From assembly GCA_937888935.1 (NCBI GenBank), contig CALARO010000411.1, positions 1-6,341 on the forward strand: DNA of 6,341 nucleotides. Reading direction: 5' to 3'. The position numbers and the translations under genes were made by a program. A model generated the notes under the pieces. That model was not told the origin of the DNA. It made no database searches and worked only from the letters and a program-made list of their open reading frames with translations. Shown piece by piece: positions 1-6,215 of the stretch (positions are counted from its first letter, which is position 1; every line of letters starts with the position of its first letter). The stretch is from an uncultured Clostridia bacterium. GTDB lineage: Bacteria; Bacillota; Clostridia; Christensenellales; Borkfalkiaceae.

Positions 1-3000
1 TCGGAAGTGGCGTACTGCGGCGCGGACGTGGACGTAAATTGCAACGCGGGCGCGGTGTATACCGCCGGCGGTCTGGTGGGGTATGTGTATTCGTATGACG
101 AAACCACCGTTTCCACGATTCACCACAGCTATTCGCTGGGGAACGTTTCCGGCGCGTTCTATACGGGCGGCGTTGCGGGGTGGCTCGGTAACTATACTTC
201 CGTGGAAGCTTGCTATTCCGCGGGCGACGTGAACGCGCAGACGATTATTACGGACAATGATAATTCTTCGGAATACTGCTATGCGTATGCGGGCGGCGTT
301 GCGGGTATGGCGCAGACGGATTCGGTGATTGCGGACAGCTTTGCCGCGGGCAAACTGACGGCAGCGGCGGCGCTTGGAAATAAATATGCTTTTACGGGTG
401 AGATCGCGGGAAGAAAAGAATCTTTAAGCGAAGGCGTTTACGGCGCGCATCTTGCGAGTATTGTGAATTGCTACTACGCAAAAGGCGGCAAAAACGGCGA
501 CGTAAATCTTTTAAGCGGCGATTATCTCAAAACTAATCTGCATTGGCAGAACGTGGACTGGAAGTTTGCCGATAACGCTTACCCCGTGGTGAATACCGAA
601 CCATCGAGCGAAAAGTATACGTTTGAGCTGACGCTTTATTTCGGGGAAGAAAGACGCGTTTCCGGCGAGAACGATACGGAACTCGATGAGCTGAAAATCG
701 AAATTGAAGACGTGTATAAACCGATGTCGTATTGGTATAACTTGGGAACGTCAAGTTTGCCTCAGACGATTGCCGCGAAAGACGGCTATGTGTCTTACGG
801 ATATTACTTCGACGAAGAGTTTACGCAAGCCGTGCCTTACGGCTACATTCCCACGCGCGACGTGACTTTCTACGTGGCGTTTGCCGATTATAAAGCGGTG
901 AAAGGTTCGTATTATCTGATTCCGGAGAACGGCGATCGGCTTTCGGACGAGATTCTTCTTGAATTGCAGGAAAACGGTCAGTATACCTGCAATGACGAAT
1001 ACGGCGAATTCACGGGAAATTTCGTGTATAATGGTGAAACGATAGTTTTCTATAACGGAAAATTCGGAAGATACCTTTTCTCGGGCGCGGCGCAGACGGC
1101 GTATCAGCAGGCGTACAGTTTTCTCGGCAGGATCGAAACGAACGGCATTGCGATTTACGGCGGCGAAACGGCGGACGAGAGCGGCAATGCGGCAACTTTG
1201 ATTCCGGAAACCGCACCGCTTTATGCCGTGAAGGGCGCAGGCTTGATTTCCGGCAGTTTTGCGTCGGCGGACGGCATATATACGTTTGCGCCCGGCGGAA
1301 AAGGCGAGATTGAACGGAACGGCGGGAAAATTGCGTTTTCGTATACTCTTCTCGGCGGCGCGCTGACGATACGCGAAGACGGAGCTTCTTCGGACGTGAC
1401 GGGAACGTTTGCGGACGGAAAACTGACGATCGGCGGCGTTGAGCTGAAAGAAACCGACGCTTTCAGAGGCACGTGGGAAATTCTTTCGCAATCGAGAAAA
1501 TATTACACGTTTGACGGCGCGGGAAAATGGAATTACGCGTACTACGGCTATGAATTGAACGGCAGCTATTGCACGCCGAAAAAACTCGGCGAAACATCCG
1601 GCACGTATACGGCGTACGGCGACGGCATCAGACTCAGCGACGGCACGTTCTTTTCGTTCGGCGACGACGGTTTGTTGTATGCGGACAAAAACTCTGCGGT
1701 GAGCGTTTTCGGTAAGGCGGGCAGCGTAGCGGGCAAGTGGCATTCTTCAAACAACGGCGTTTCGCTGTCGCTTTCGGGTATCAGAAAAGACGGCGAAGGC
1801 ACGGCGCGGATCGTATTCACAAAATATACGAATCAGGGGCTGACACAACAGGAATTTTACGATTTGAAATATTATGCCGATATGTTCGGAAACGGATCGA
1901 TTTATCTGTATTATCCGGATGGTTCGGAAAATGGGGGCGAATTCTACGGTATGCTGAGCTTTAACGCCGCTTCTATGGCGTTGAGCGGGCAGATTTTTGA
2001 GATTGGCGCGGAAACTTCCGGCTTTACGAATACTACGCTGTATCGCGTGGACGAATTCGAAGGCGATTGGGTGAGCGACTCTGAAGATCCCGCGTTTAAG
2101 ATCGTGAATTTCAACGGCTTAGGCAATTATCGCGTGGGCGCGGGGTTTGCTTCGAGCGGCAAGTTGATTATCAACGAAAAGGAAGTGGAATATAAGCTGA
2201 ACGAGTATACGCTGAGCGGATATTTCGTATGCGAAGGGAAAGCGTTTGATATTTCTTACGACGAAGCGACGGAAACCGTGAGTATTTCCTGCGAAGGGAA
2301 TGTTGTGAATTTGCGGAAGAAAGACGCGTTTGCGGATCGTGCGTTTGTGGATTACGATAACGAAAAAGTTTCTTACACGTTCGACGGCTACGGCGCGTTG
2401 ACAAACGGCGGGTTGCTGACGGTGAAAAGTGCGACTTCCGTGAATATGTATACGTATAAAGCGAAGAATGACAGCGCGGATATTTACGCGGAAAACGGCG
2501 ACAAGATCGGCGCGGTTTCGAAGAAGCCGGTGGCGGCGCAAGGCGGAAGAAACTTCTATGTGCTGACGATTAACGGCGCGGACGTGACGCTCGGCGAAAA
2601 GACGGCGTTTACGGGAAGCTGGGCGGTGAAAGCCGTATATTCTCAGCCGTTGGTGGTTGGTCTGGCGGACGCAGACGGGAAAATCAGCGGAAAATTCTCG
2701 TATTCGCAGAGCATCACGGAATCGGATGAAAAAATATATATTTACACGAGTACGGTGGAAACCGTGTTTACGTTGAACGAAGGCGGATATTTAAGCTGCG
2801 AAGTGAGCAACGGTTCTTCGGAAAGCACGGCGACGACTTCGTATTATGTGCTGAATGTCGGCAAAGGGCAGTTTATCGTTTCGAGATACCTGAATTGGGG
2901 CCTTTACGAAGGATATTACGGCAACGCGGCGGCGGCAGACGAATTATTCGACACGTGGAAAAATCGCAGCGGAATGACGTATTATTTCGACGGTATGGGC

Positions 3001-3297
3001 AGAAACGAATTTACGGTCGGCATGGGCTATTGGGCGCAGGATACCGGCAGCAGCAGCGGCGAAGCGACTTCTTTCCGCTATACCTTGATGCAGAAGAAAG
3101 ATAAATCGGAAGAGCCTTGCATGATCATCTATCAGACGGTGCAGCAAGCCAACGGATCGTATGCGGTGGAATCGGCGCAGAAAGTTGTGTTTTGCGACGT
3201 GCCGGTAACGGGAAGCCTTTTCGTGTTTACGAACAGCGATAAGACGAAGGCATTCACATTAGAACCTGTGGATTGGAACGAGTATCAGACGATCTGA
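1..3297 (+). CDS. Large GLUG-repeat, beta-rich putative surface protein (5' end missing)
   Basis: The frame is open from base 1 to the TGA at 3295-3297, so the start codon, any signal peptide and any N-terminal anchor lie outside the window; 1098 residues are visible. Counting from base 1, residues about 20-165 carry GLUG-type repeats (GGLVG at 23, GGVAG at 56 and 98, each followed by a C/S-Y-S/A-x-G element). Residues about 180-200 form the W-x-F-x-x-x-x-Y-P closing element usual after GLUG blocks. Residues about 205-295 form a linker ending in a D-E-x-F-T ... D-V-T-F-Y strand pair that recalls Listeria-Bacteroides (Flg_new) repeats. From about 300 to the end there are degenerate beta units with G-x-W and Y-x-F-D-G-x-G marks. 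There is no LPxTG, SLH domain or C-terminal membrane segment; the chain ends E-Y-Q-T-I. Composition is rich in Gly, Tyr, Ser, Thr and Asp, as in exported proteins. Function is unknown; adhesion or glycan binding is only a guess. No partner gene is visible, and a terminator candidate follows. Confidence 0.85.
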   Translation, partial: SEVAYCGADVDVNCNAGAVYTAGGLVGYVYSYDETTVSTIHHSYSLGNVSGAFYTGGVAGWLGNYTSVEACYSAGDVNAQTIITDNDNSSEYCYAYAGGVAGMAQTDSVIADSFAAGKLTAAAALGNKYAFTGEIAGRKESLSEGVYGAHLASIVNCYYAKGGKNGDVNLLSGDYLKTNLHWQNVDWKFADNAYPVVNTEPSSEKYTFELTLYFGEERRVSGENDTELDELKIEIEDVYKPMSYWYNLGTSSLPQTIAAKDGYVSYGYYFDEEFTQAVPYGYIPTRDVTFYVAFADYKAVKGSYYLIPENGDRLSDEILLELQENGQYTCNDEYGEFTGNFVYNGETIVFYNGKFGRYLFSGAAQTAYQQAYSFLGRIETNGIAIYGGETADESGNAATLIPETAPLYAVKGAGLISGSFASADGIYTFAPGGKGEIERNGGKIAFSYTLLGGALTIREDGASSDVTGTFADGKLTIGGVELKETDAFRGTWEILSQSRKYYTFDGAGKWNYAYYGYELNGSYCTPKKLGETSGTYTAYGDGIRLSDGTFFSFGDDGLLYADKNSAVSVFGKAGSVAGKWHSSNNGVSLSLSGIRKDGEGTARIVFTKYTNQGLTQQEFYDLKYYADMFGNGSIYLYYPDGSENGGEFYGMLSFNAASMALSGQIFEIGAETSGFTNTTLYRVDEFEGDWVSDSEDPAFKIVNFNGLGNYRVGAGFASSGKLIINEKEVEYKLNEYTLSGYFVCEGKAFDISYDEATETVSISCEGNVVNLRKKDAFADRAFVDYDNEKVSYTFDGYGALTNGGLLTVKSATSVNMYTYKAKNDSADIYAENGDKIGAVSKKPVAAQGGRNFYVLTINGADVTLGEKTAFTGSWAVKAVYSQPLVVGLADADGKISGKFSYSQSITESDEKIYIYTSTVETVFTLNEGGYLSCEVSNGSSESTATTSYYVLNVGKGQFIVSRYLNWGLYEGYYGNAAAADELFDTWKNRSGMTYYFDGMGRNEFTVGMGYWAQDTGSSSGEATSFRYTLMQKKDKSEEPCMIIYQTVQQANGSYAVESAQKVVFCDVPVTGSLFVFTNSDKTKAFTLEPVDWNEYQTI
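67..480 (+). repeat. GLUG-type repeats inside the large surface protein
   Basis: Three clear repeats of about 35-42 residues begin with G-G-[LV]-[VA]-G at bases 67, 166 and 292. A weaker fourth (G-E-I-A-G) lies near base 400. Each is followed by a hydrophobic/C-Y element and a short G-x-[VL] strand, for example CYSAGDV and SFAAGKL. GLUG repeats occur in secreted or surface proteins of Gram-positive and Bacteroidota species, sometimes adhesins or proteases. More copies probably lie upstream of the window. Confidence 0.75.
901..3060 (+). repeat. Degenerate tandem beta-domain repeats (G-x-W ... YxFDGxG)
   Basis: About eight diverged units are seen in the protein. Each opens with an aromatic residue after G-x (visible residues Y304, F420, W492, W580, W690, W874, W986, plus a weak unit near F782). 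Several carry a strand-turn signature shortly after: YYTFDGAG at 501, NFNGLG at 703, YTFDGYG at 792 and YYFDGMG at 994. The spacing between openings runs from about 72 to 116 residues. The pattern resembles small lipocalin-like or calycin-like beta domains (G-T-W ... Y-T-F-x-x-x-G-x-G), but that assignment is an inference from motif shape alone. The DNA itself is not repetitive, so the copies are old. Confidence 0.55.
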
Positions 3298-3337
3298 AAT
3301 GTCGGTCTTGTGCGCTGAAAAATGAAAAATAAAAAAC

Positions 3338-3373
3338 GGTGGGAAAGACCTTTCCACCAAAAAACTGTTTTTT
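3338..3373 (+). terminator. Probable terminator of the surface-protein gene
   Basis: GGTGG (3338-3342) and AAA pair with TTT and CCACC (3351-3358) around a GACC loop, with one bulged G at 3343. An outer AAAAAAC (3331-3337) can pair with GTTTTTT (3367-3373), and a six-T run ends the structure 41 to 76 bases after the stop codon. The T run does not directly follow the inner stem, so strength on the plus strand is uncertain. On the minus strand the same hairpin is followed at once by a T-rich tract. Confidence 0.5.
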
Positions 3374-3386
3374 GCGGGTGGCTTTG

Positions 3387-3408
3387 AAAAAGGCGATCCG
3401 CTTTTTTT
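3387..3408 (+). terminator. Second, weaker terminator-like hairpin
   Basis: AAAAAGGCG (3387-3395) pairs with CGCTTTTTT (3399-3407), with one G-T wobble and a three-base ATC loop, ending in a seven-T run. The stem has only three G-C pairs, so it could be a backup terminator for the gene upstream or chance. From here to about 3507 I see no gene, promoter or other clear element. Confidence 0.3.
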
Positions 3409-3507
3409 ATCGCAGGGGATGGCGGTATATGTATGGCGGCGGCGTGTCGCGGCGGCGATAGGCGTTATGCCGCAAAAAATCGCTGCGGAGTGTGAAAAAA
3501 TATTTTT

Positions 3508-3537
3508 TTTCGGGAATTTTTTTAAATATGCCCGAAA
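3508..3537. repeat. Inverted repeat just upstream of the perR promoter
   Basis: TTTCGGG (3508-3514) and CCCGAAA (3531-3537) form a perfect 7-base inverted repeat with a 16-base A/T-rich centre. It ends six bases before the -35 box. It could be an upstream regulator site or chance in A/T-rich DNA. Confidence 0.25.
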
Positions 3538-3542
3538 TTCGC

Positions 3543-3571
3543 TTGACAAAATTTAAAATTTGAATTAGAAT
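3543..3571 (+). promoter_or_regulatory. Sigma-A promoter of perR (and probably rubrerythrin)
   Basis: TTGACA (3543-3548) is a perfect -35 element. A 17-base A/T-rich spacer leads to TAGAAT (3566-3571), a 5-of-6 -10 element. The start of transcription should lie near 3578, giving a leader of about 118 bases before the perR ATG. The -10 lies fully inside the PerR box, so repressor and RNA polymerase would compete. Confidence 0.85.
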
Positions 3572-3579
3572 AATTCTAA
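3565..3579. promoter_or_regulatory. PerR box (operator) overlapping the -10 element
   Basis: TTAGAATAATTCTAA is a perfect 7-1-7 inverted repeat and fits the Bacillus PerR box pattern TTAnAATnATTnTAA at every fixed position. It covers the -10 element of the promoter for a PerR-like gene, so negative autoregulation is the natural reading. I see no second box in front of rubrerythrin. Confidence 0.85.
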
Positions 3580-3695
3580 CAATGATGCGTGGGTGGCGGT
3601 GAAAGCGTAGCGGAAGACGAAGAGCTTTCGGCGAAACCGCGAAAATGAGCGGCGCGGGCTACGGCATCGGAAATTCGGAAAGGAGGCGGAATAAT
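3579..3695 (+). other. perR leader (5' untranslated region) with a possible hairpin
   Basis: This is the roughly 118-base stretch between the predicted transcription start and the perR ATG. GAAAGC (3601-3606) can pair with GCTTTC (3624-3629), a 6-base stem with a 17-base loop. An in-frame ATG at 3645 would add 17 residues, but it has no ribosome binding site and the extra residues do not resemble the N-terminus of any Fur-family protein, so this stretch is read as untranslated. No known riboswitch is recognised. Confidence 0.4.
3680..3686 (+). promoter_or_regulatory. Ribosome binding site that fixes the perR start
   Basis: AAGGAGG is a near-perfect Shine-Dalgarno sequence nine bases before the ATG at 3696. 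It favours that start over the in-frame ATG at 3645. Confidence 0.85.
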
Positions 3696-4106
3696 ATGAC
3701 AGTAAATGCAAAGCGCATATTAGATATAGTGAACGCCTCTACGGCGCACCCCACGGCGGAAGACATTTACAGAGAACTGATTGCGCGGGGCGAAAAGATG
3801 TCGCTCGCCACGGTGTACAATTCTTTGAGCCGCTTATACGAGAAGGGGCAGGTGCGGAAAATTCCGATGGACGGCGCGCCCGACAGGTACGATAAAACGA
3901 AGCGGCACGATCATCTGGTGTGCGAAAAATGCGGGGCGATTTCCGACGCGATGCTGGAAGATTTCCGCGACGTTTTTGCGAAAAGCCTGGGGGTAGCGGT
4001 GGATTTTTACGATCTGAAACTCTTCTGGCTGTGCGATAAATGCAAGTCGGCGCGGACGGAAAAACACGAAACGGAAGCGTGCGGAACGGCGGCGCAAGAA
4101 AAGTAA
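3696..4106 (+). CDS. perR: PerR-type peroxide-sensing repressor of the Fur family (short form)
   Basis: This 136-residue cytoplasmic repressor carries the Fur-family winged helix (H-P-T-A-E-D-I-Y at 18-25; recognition region S-L-A-T-V-Y-N-S-L-S-R-L at 36-47) and a metal-binding dimerisation domain. All five regulatory metal ligands of Bacillus PerR have counterparts: H18 (H37), D66 (D85), H71 (H91), H73 (H93) and D84 (D104). Aspartate at the last position, rather than glutamate, favours PerR over Fur. The structural zinc site is present as C76-x-x-C79 and C113-x-x-C116. In the known family, iron-loaded PerR is oxidised at histidine by hydrogen peroxide and leaves its operators. The protein lacks about 20 N-terminal residues that Bacillus PerR has, including the first helix and the T-P-Q-R stretch. 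A PerR box covers its own promoter, and rubrerythrin follows in the same direction after 153 bases. A zinc or other Fur-family sensor is less likely. Confidence 0.88.
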   Translation: MTVNAKRILDIVNASTAHPTAEDIYRELIARGEKMSLATVYNSLSRLYEKGQVRKIPMDGAPDRYDKTKRHDHLVCEKCGAISDAMLEDFRDVFAKSLGVAVDFYDLKLFWLCDKCKSARTEKHETEACGTAAQEK

Positions 4107-4118
4107 GTCGGCGCAAAC

Positions 4119-4147
4119 GCTCGCGGGCGCGAGCCGCGGGGGGGGGG
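4119..4147 (+). repeat. GC hairpin and ten-G run between perR and rubrerythrin
   Basis: GCTCGC (4119-4124) pairs perfectly with GCGAGC (4129-4134) around a GGGC loop, followed by CGC and ten consecutive G (4138-4147). There is no T run, so it is not an intrinsic terminator. It might act as an RNA processing or stability element that sets different levels of perR and rubrerythrin, or do nothing. Long G runs are also prone to length change and sequencing error. The rest of the 153-base gap is A-rich and shows no convincing promoter. Confidence 0.45.
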
Positions 4148-4243
4148 AGTAAGCCGTACGGGATAAAGTAAGCTATGCGGCAATAAAAAACGAAAAAGAA
4201 AACGATTGTAAGACAAAAAATAAAAAAATCAAAACAAGCAATC

Positions 4244-4251
4244 GGAAGGAG
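4244..4251 (+). promoter_or_regulatory. Ribosome binding site of rubrerythrin
   Basis: GGAAGGAG lies eight bases before the ATG at 4260 and supports that start. Confidence 0.8.
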
Positions 4252-4259
4252 AAAACACT

Positions 4260-4796
4260 ATGAACAAGTATGCAGGCACGAAGACGGAAAAGAATTTGCA
4301 GGCGGCTTTTGCGGGAGAGTCGCAGGCGCGGAACAAGTACACGTATTTTTCTTCCGTGGCGAAGAAAGAGGGGTACGAGCAGATTGCCGAAATCTTTTTG
4401 AAGACGGCGGACAACGAGAAAGAACACGCCAAAATGTGGCTGAAAGAGCTTGACGGTATCGGCGATACTTCGGCGAATCTTGCGGCGGCTGCGGCGGGCG
4501 AGAATTTCGAATGGACGGACATGTACGAAGATTTCGCCAAAACGGCGGAAGAAGAAGGCTTCAACGTACTGGCGGCGAAGTTCCGCCTTGTGGCGGCGAT
4601 CGAAAAGCACCACGAAGAGAGATACCGCGCGCTTCTTCATAACGTGGAAACGGCGAAAGTTTTCGAAAAGAGCGAAGTGAAGGTGTGGGAATGCAGAAAT
4701 TGCGGTCATATCATGGTGGGCGTGAAAGCCCCGCAGATCTGCCCTACCTGCGCGCACCCGCAGAGTTTCTTTGAAATTTCCGCGGAAAATTATTGA
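4260..4796 (+). CDS. rbr: Rubrerythrin (ferritin-like diiron peroxidase with C-terminal rubredoxin domain)
   Basis: This 178-residue cytoplasmic enzyme reduces hydrogen peroxide to water in anaerobes, taking electrons from NADH through a rubredoxin-type carrier. The N-terminal four-helix diiron domain (about 1-138) shows the expected ligands: E20 in F-A-G-E-S-Q-A-R, E53-x-x-H56, a glutamate in the YEDFAKTAEEEGF helix (90-99), and E115-x-x-H118 in E-K-H-H-E-E-R-Y. The C-terminal rubredoxin-like iron site (about 140-178) has C145-x-x-C148-G and C161-P-x-C164 with the usual A-H-P after it. Length and domain order match classical rubrerythrin, with no frameshift or missing ligand. It lies downstream of perR in the same direction without a clear promoter of its own, so co-transcription under the PerR box is likely. 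A perR-rubrerythrin operon is known in Desulfovibrio vulgaris. A strong hairpin terminator follows 23 bases after the stop. Confidence 0.95.
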   Translation: MNKYAGTKTEKNLQAAFAGESQARNKYTYFSSVAKKEGYEQIAEIFLKTADNEKEHAKMWLKELDGIGDTSANLAAAAAGENFEWTDMYEDFAKTAEEEGFNVLAAKFRLVAAIEKHHEERYRALLHNVETAKVFEKSEVKVWECRNCGHIMVGVKAPQICPTCAHPQSFFEISAENY

Positions 4797-4819
4797 TTTT
4801 TTGATTTCGGCTTAAAATC

Positions 4820-4864
4820 ATTCGGGCGACTTTCCAAAAAGACGGAAAGTCGCCCGAATTTTGT
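4820..4864 (+). terminator. Strong intrinsic terminator after rubrerythrin
   Basis: A perfect 16-base stem runs from 4820-4835 (ATTCGGGCGACTTTCC) to 4844-4859, with an 8-base loop and T-rich sequence after it (TTTTGTTGTATTT). It lies between converging genes. On the minus strand the stem is followed by a shorter T run (GATTTTA), so it may also end the AraC-type transcript. Confidence 0.9.
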
Positions 4865-4885
4865 TGTATTTGCCCGTATGTCTTT

Positions 4886-5116
4886 TTATACGCCTTTTTT
4901 GCGGTATTCCGAAGGCGAACAGCCGAATTTTTTCTTGAAACACGTGCTGAAATAAAACTGATTTTCAAACCCCGTGCGATAGGCGATTTCCACGATCGGA
5001 TCGTCCGTTTCCGTCAGCTGAAAAAGCGCGGCGCTGAGTTTGCGCTCGTTGGCGTAGGCCACGGGCGAAACGCCCGTAACGCGCTTGAATTTCCGCAAAA
5101 ACGTGGATTTGCCCGT
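4886..5116 (-). pseudogene. AraC-family regulator, C-terminal DNA-binding fragment
   Basis: About 75 residues, read on the minus strand from about 5113 down to the TAA at 4886-4888, match the C-terminal two-helix-turn-helix domain of AraC/XylS regulators. They show the end of the first helix-turn-helix (KSTFLRKFKRVTG-V-S-P), the linker helix, and a complete second one (P-I-V-E-I-A-Y-R-T-G-F-E-N-Q-F-Y-F) followed by K-K-F-G-C-S-P-S-E-Y-R, the classic family signature. The start of the first helix-turn-helix and the whole sensor domain, usually 150 or more residues, are absent. Homology stops at about 5110, where the opposite strand becomes a glycoside hydrolase. The only upstream ATGs (5141-5146) lie inside that hydrolase and have no ribosome binding site. 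Such regulators often control adjacent carbohydrate genes. It is a remnant, or one side of a misjoined contig. Confidence 0.8.
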
Positions 5117-5117
5117 A

Positions 5118-6116
5118 AACGAAGTTGTGGACGCGATCGGCATCAATTATCATTGGAATTTGTTTGATAAAACGCGCGAATTGTACCCGGATAAGCCGAT
5201 TATTTCTTCGGAAAACTGCGCCGTAGGCACTACGCGCGGGTGGTACTACGAAAAGGACGATACGCGCGGGTATCTGCCCGCCTACGATCCGGAAGAGCCG
5301 AGTTACGATCCCGTTGCGCCTTCGGCAGGCGCGGTGGCTTACGGCAGAGAGCAGACGTGGAAATTCATCGCTTCGCGCGAATGGATTGCCGGCGGGTATC
5401 AATGGATTGCTTTCGAGCATCGCGGCGAGGCGATTTACCCGCGGCTTTGTTCGCAAAGCGGCGCGATTGATCTGTACTTGCAGAAAAAGGACGCGTTCTG
5501 GCAGAATTTGTCGCATTGGTCGGATAAACCCGTGCTGCATTTGCTGCCGCATTGGAATTTTGCGGGGCGCGAAGGCGAGCCGATCCGCGTGTGCGCGTAT
5601 ACGAATCTGCCGCGCGCGGAATTGTTTCTGAACGGGGCGTCGCTCGGGGCGAAAGACGTGGAAAAGTACGGTCACGCGGAATGGATTGTGCCTTACGCGG
5701 CGGGCGAATTGAAAGTTTGCGGGTATGGCGCGGGCGGCGCGGAAGTTTTAAAGGACGTGCGGCGCACGACGGGCGCGCCCGTGCGGCTTGCGCTGATACG
5801 CGATACCAACGCGGAAGAAACGCGCGGCGGCGATACGGCGATTTTCACGTGCGTTGCGCTCGATCGCGACGGGAACGAAGTGCCTGACGCCGCGCCGACG
5901 GTGAGTTTTCTTGCCGAGGGGTGCGGGAAAGTGGTAGCCACGGGATCTTCGGTGTGCGATCACGTTTCGGTGTTTGCGGTGGAACGGAAAATGTACGCGG
6001 GCAGGATCACGGCGGCGGTGAAGCTGAATAAAAAGGGCGGCGCGCTTCGTGTGCGGGCGTTTGCGGAAGGACTGCTGCCCGCCGTTTACAGCGTGGAGAT
6101 CGAAGAAAAAAACTGA
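5118..6116 (+). pseudogene. GH2 beta-galactosidase-like enzyme, C-terminal half only
   Basis: From Asn at 5118 the frame reads as the second half of a GH2 catalytic barrel: V-V-D-A-I-G-I-N-Y-H, then K-P-I-I-S-S-E-N, whose Glu at 5211-5213 is the probable catalytic nucleophile, then an R-G-W-Y segment and W-I-A-G-G-Y-Q-W-I-A-F-E. A DUF4982-like domain follows at about 5514-5700 (W-S-D-K-P-V-L-H-L-L-P-H-W-N; A-E-L-F-L-N-G-A-S-L-G). A C-terminal Ig-like domain covers about 5770-6105 (D-R-D-G-N-E-V-P-D-A ... V-S-F). Enzymes of this kind are usually about 700-1000 residues and act on beta-galactosides or related plant or host glycans. Missing here are the sugar-binding domain, the Ig-like domain and the barrel half with the acid/base glutamate, so the piece cannot be active. 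An ATG at 5085 keeps the frame open but lies in antisense AraC sequence without a ribosome binding site. Past the junction the frame is intact to TGA, as expected for a recent break or an assembly artefact. Confidence 0.85.
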
Positions 6117-6135
6117 TATTTCGGGGCGAAAGCGC

Positions 6136-6180
6136 AAAAAATCGAAAAAAATCGAAAATTTTTTAAATTTTTTTTCAAAA
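6136..6180 (+). promoter_or_regulatory. A/T tract: possible UP element or weak terminator
   Basis: These 45 bases are runs of A and T with few G or C, ending four bases before the -35 box at 6185. Such tracts before very strong promoters act as UP elements bound by the RNA polymerase alpha subunit. GAAAAAAAT (6144-6152) can also pair with ATTTTTTTTC (6167-6176), but a stem with so few G-C pairs would be a poor terminator for the gene upstream. Confidence 0.5.
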
Positions 6181-6184
6181 ACGC

Positions 6185-6213
6185 TTGACTTTCGTTGAAG
6201 TACGTGATATTAT
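6185..6213 (+). promoter_or_regulatory. Very strong extended -10 promoter
   Basis: TTGACT (6185-6190), a 17-base spacer and TATTAT (6208-6213) form a near-consensus sigma-A promoter. TG at 6205-6206, one base before the -10, makes it an extended -10. With the A/T tract upstream it looks built for heavy transcription, as in stable RNA operons. The start should fall near 6220. Confidence 0.85.
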
Positions 6214-6215
6214 GT

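Noticed and set aside
751..1743. A 330-codon open frame on the minus strand inside the surface-protein gene
   Set aside because: Its product is Arg-, Val- and Ala-rich with no recognisable domain, it has no ribosome binding site, and it is the antisense shadow of a clearly coding plus-strand frame with strong codon periodicity.
3582..3602. A tiny leader peptide M-M-R-G-W-R at the start of the perR transcript
   Set aside because: It has no ribosome binding site, lies within a few bases of the predicted transcript start, and shows no attenuator layout after it.
3645..3695. An upstream in-frame start giving perR 17 more residues
   Set aside because: There is no ribosome binding site before it, while AAGGAGG sits just before the ATG at 3696. 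The extra residues look unlike any Fur-family N-terminus.
4200..4235. A separate promoter for rubrerythrin in the A-rich gap
   Set aside because: TTGTAA near 4205 has no acceptable -10 partner at 16-18 bases, so no promoter is called.
4173..4757. A 194-codon minus-strand frame opposite rubrerythrin
   Set aside because: It is rich in Phe and Arg, has no family signature, and overlaps an unambiguous rubrerythrin on the other strand.
5085..5117. ATG at 5085 as the true start of the GH2 gene
   Set aside because: The codons from 5085 to 5117 are antisense AraC coding sequence without a ribosome binding site. The protein would begin halfway through a catalytic barrel.
4965..5675. A 236-codon minus-strand frame across the araC/GH2 junction
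   Set aside because: It spans the breakpoint out of frame with the AraC homology and is antisense to the GH2 fragment. Its composition is Arg-rich shadow type, so it does not show that the junction is coding.
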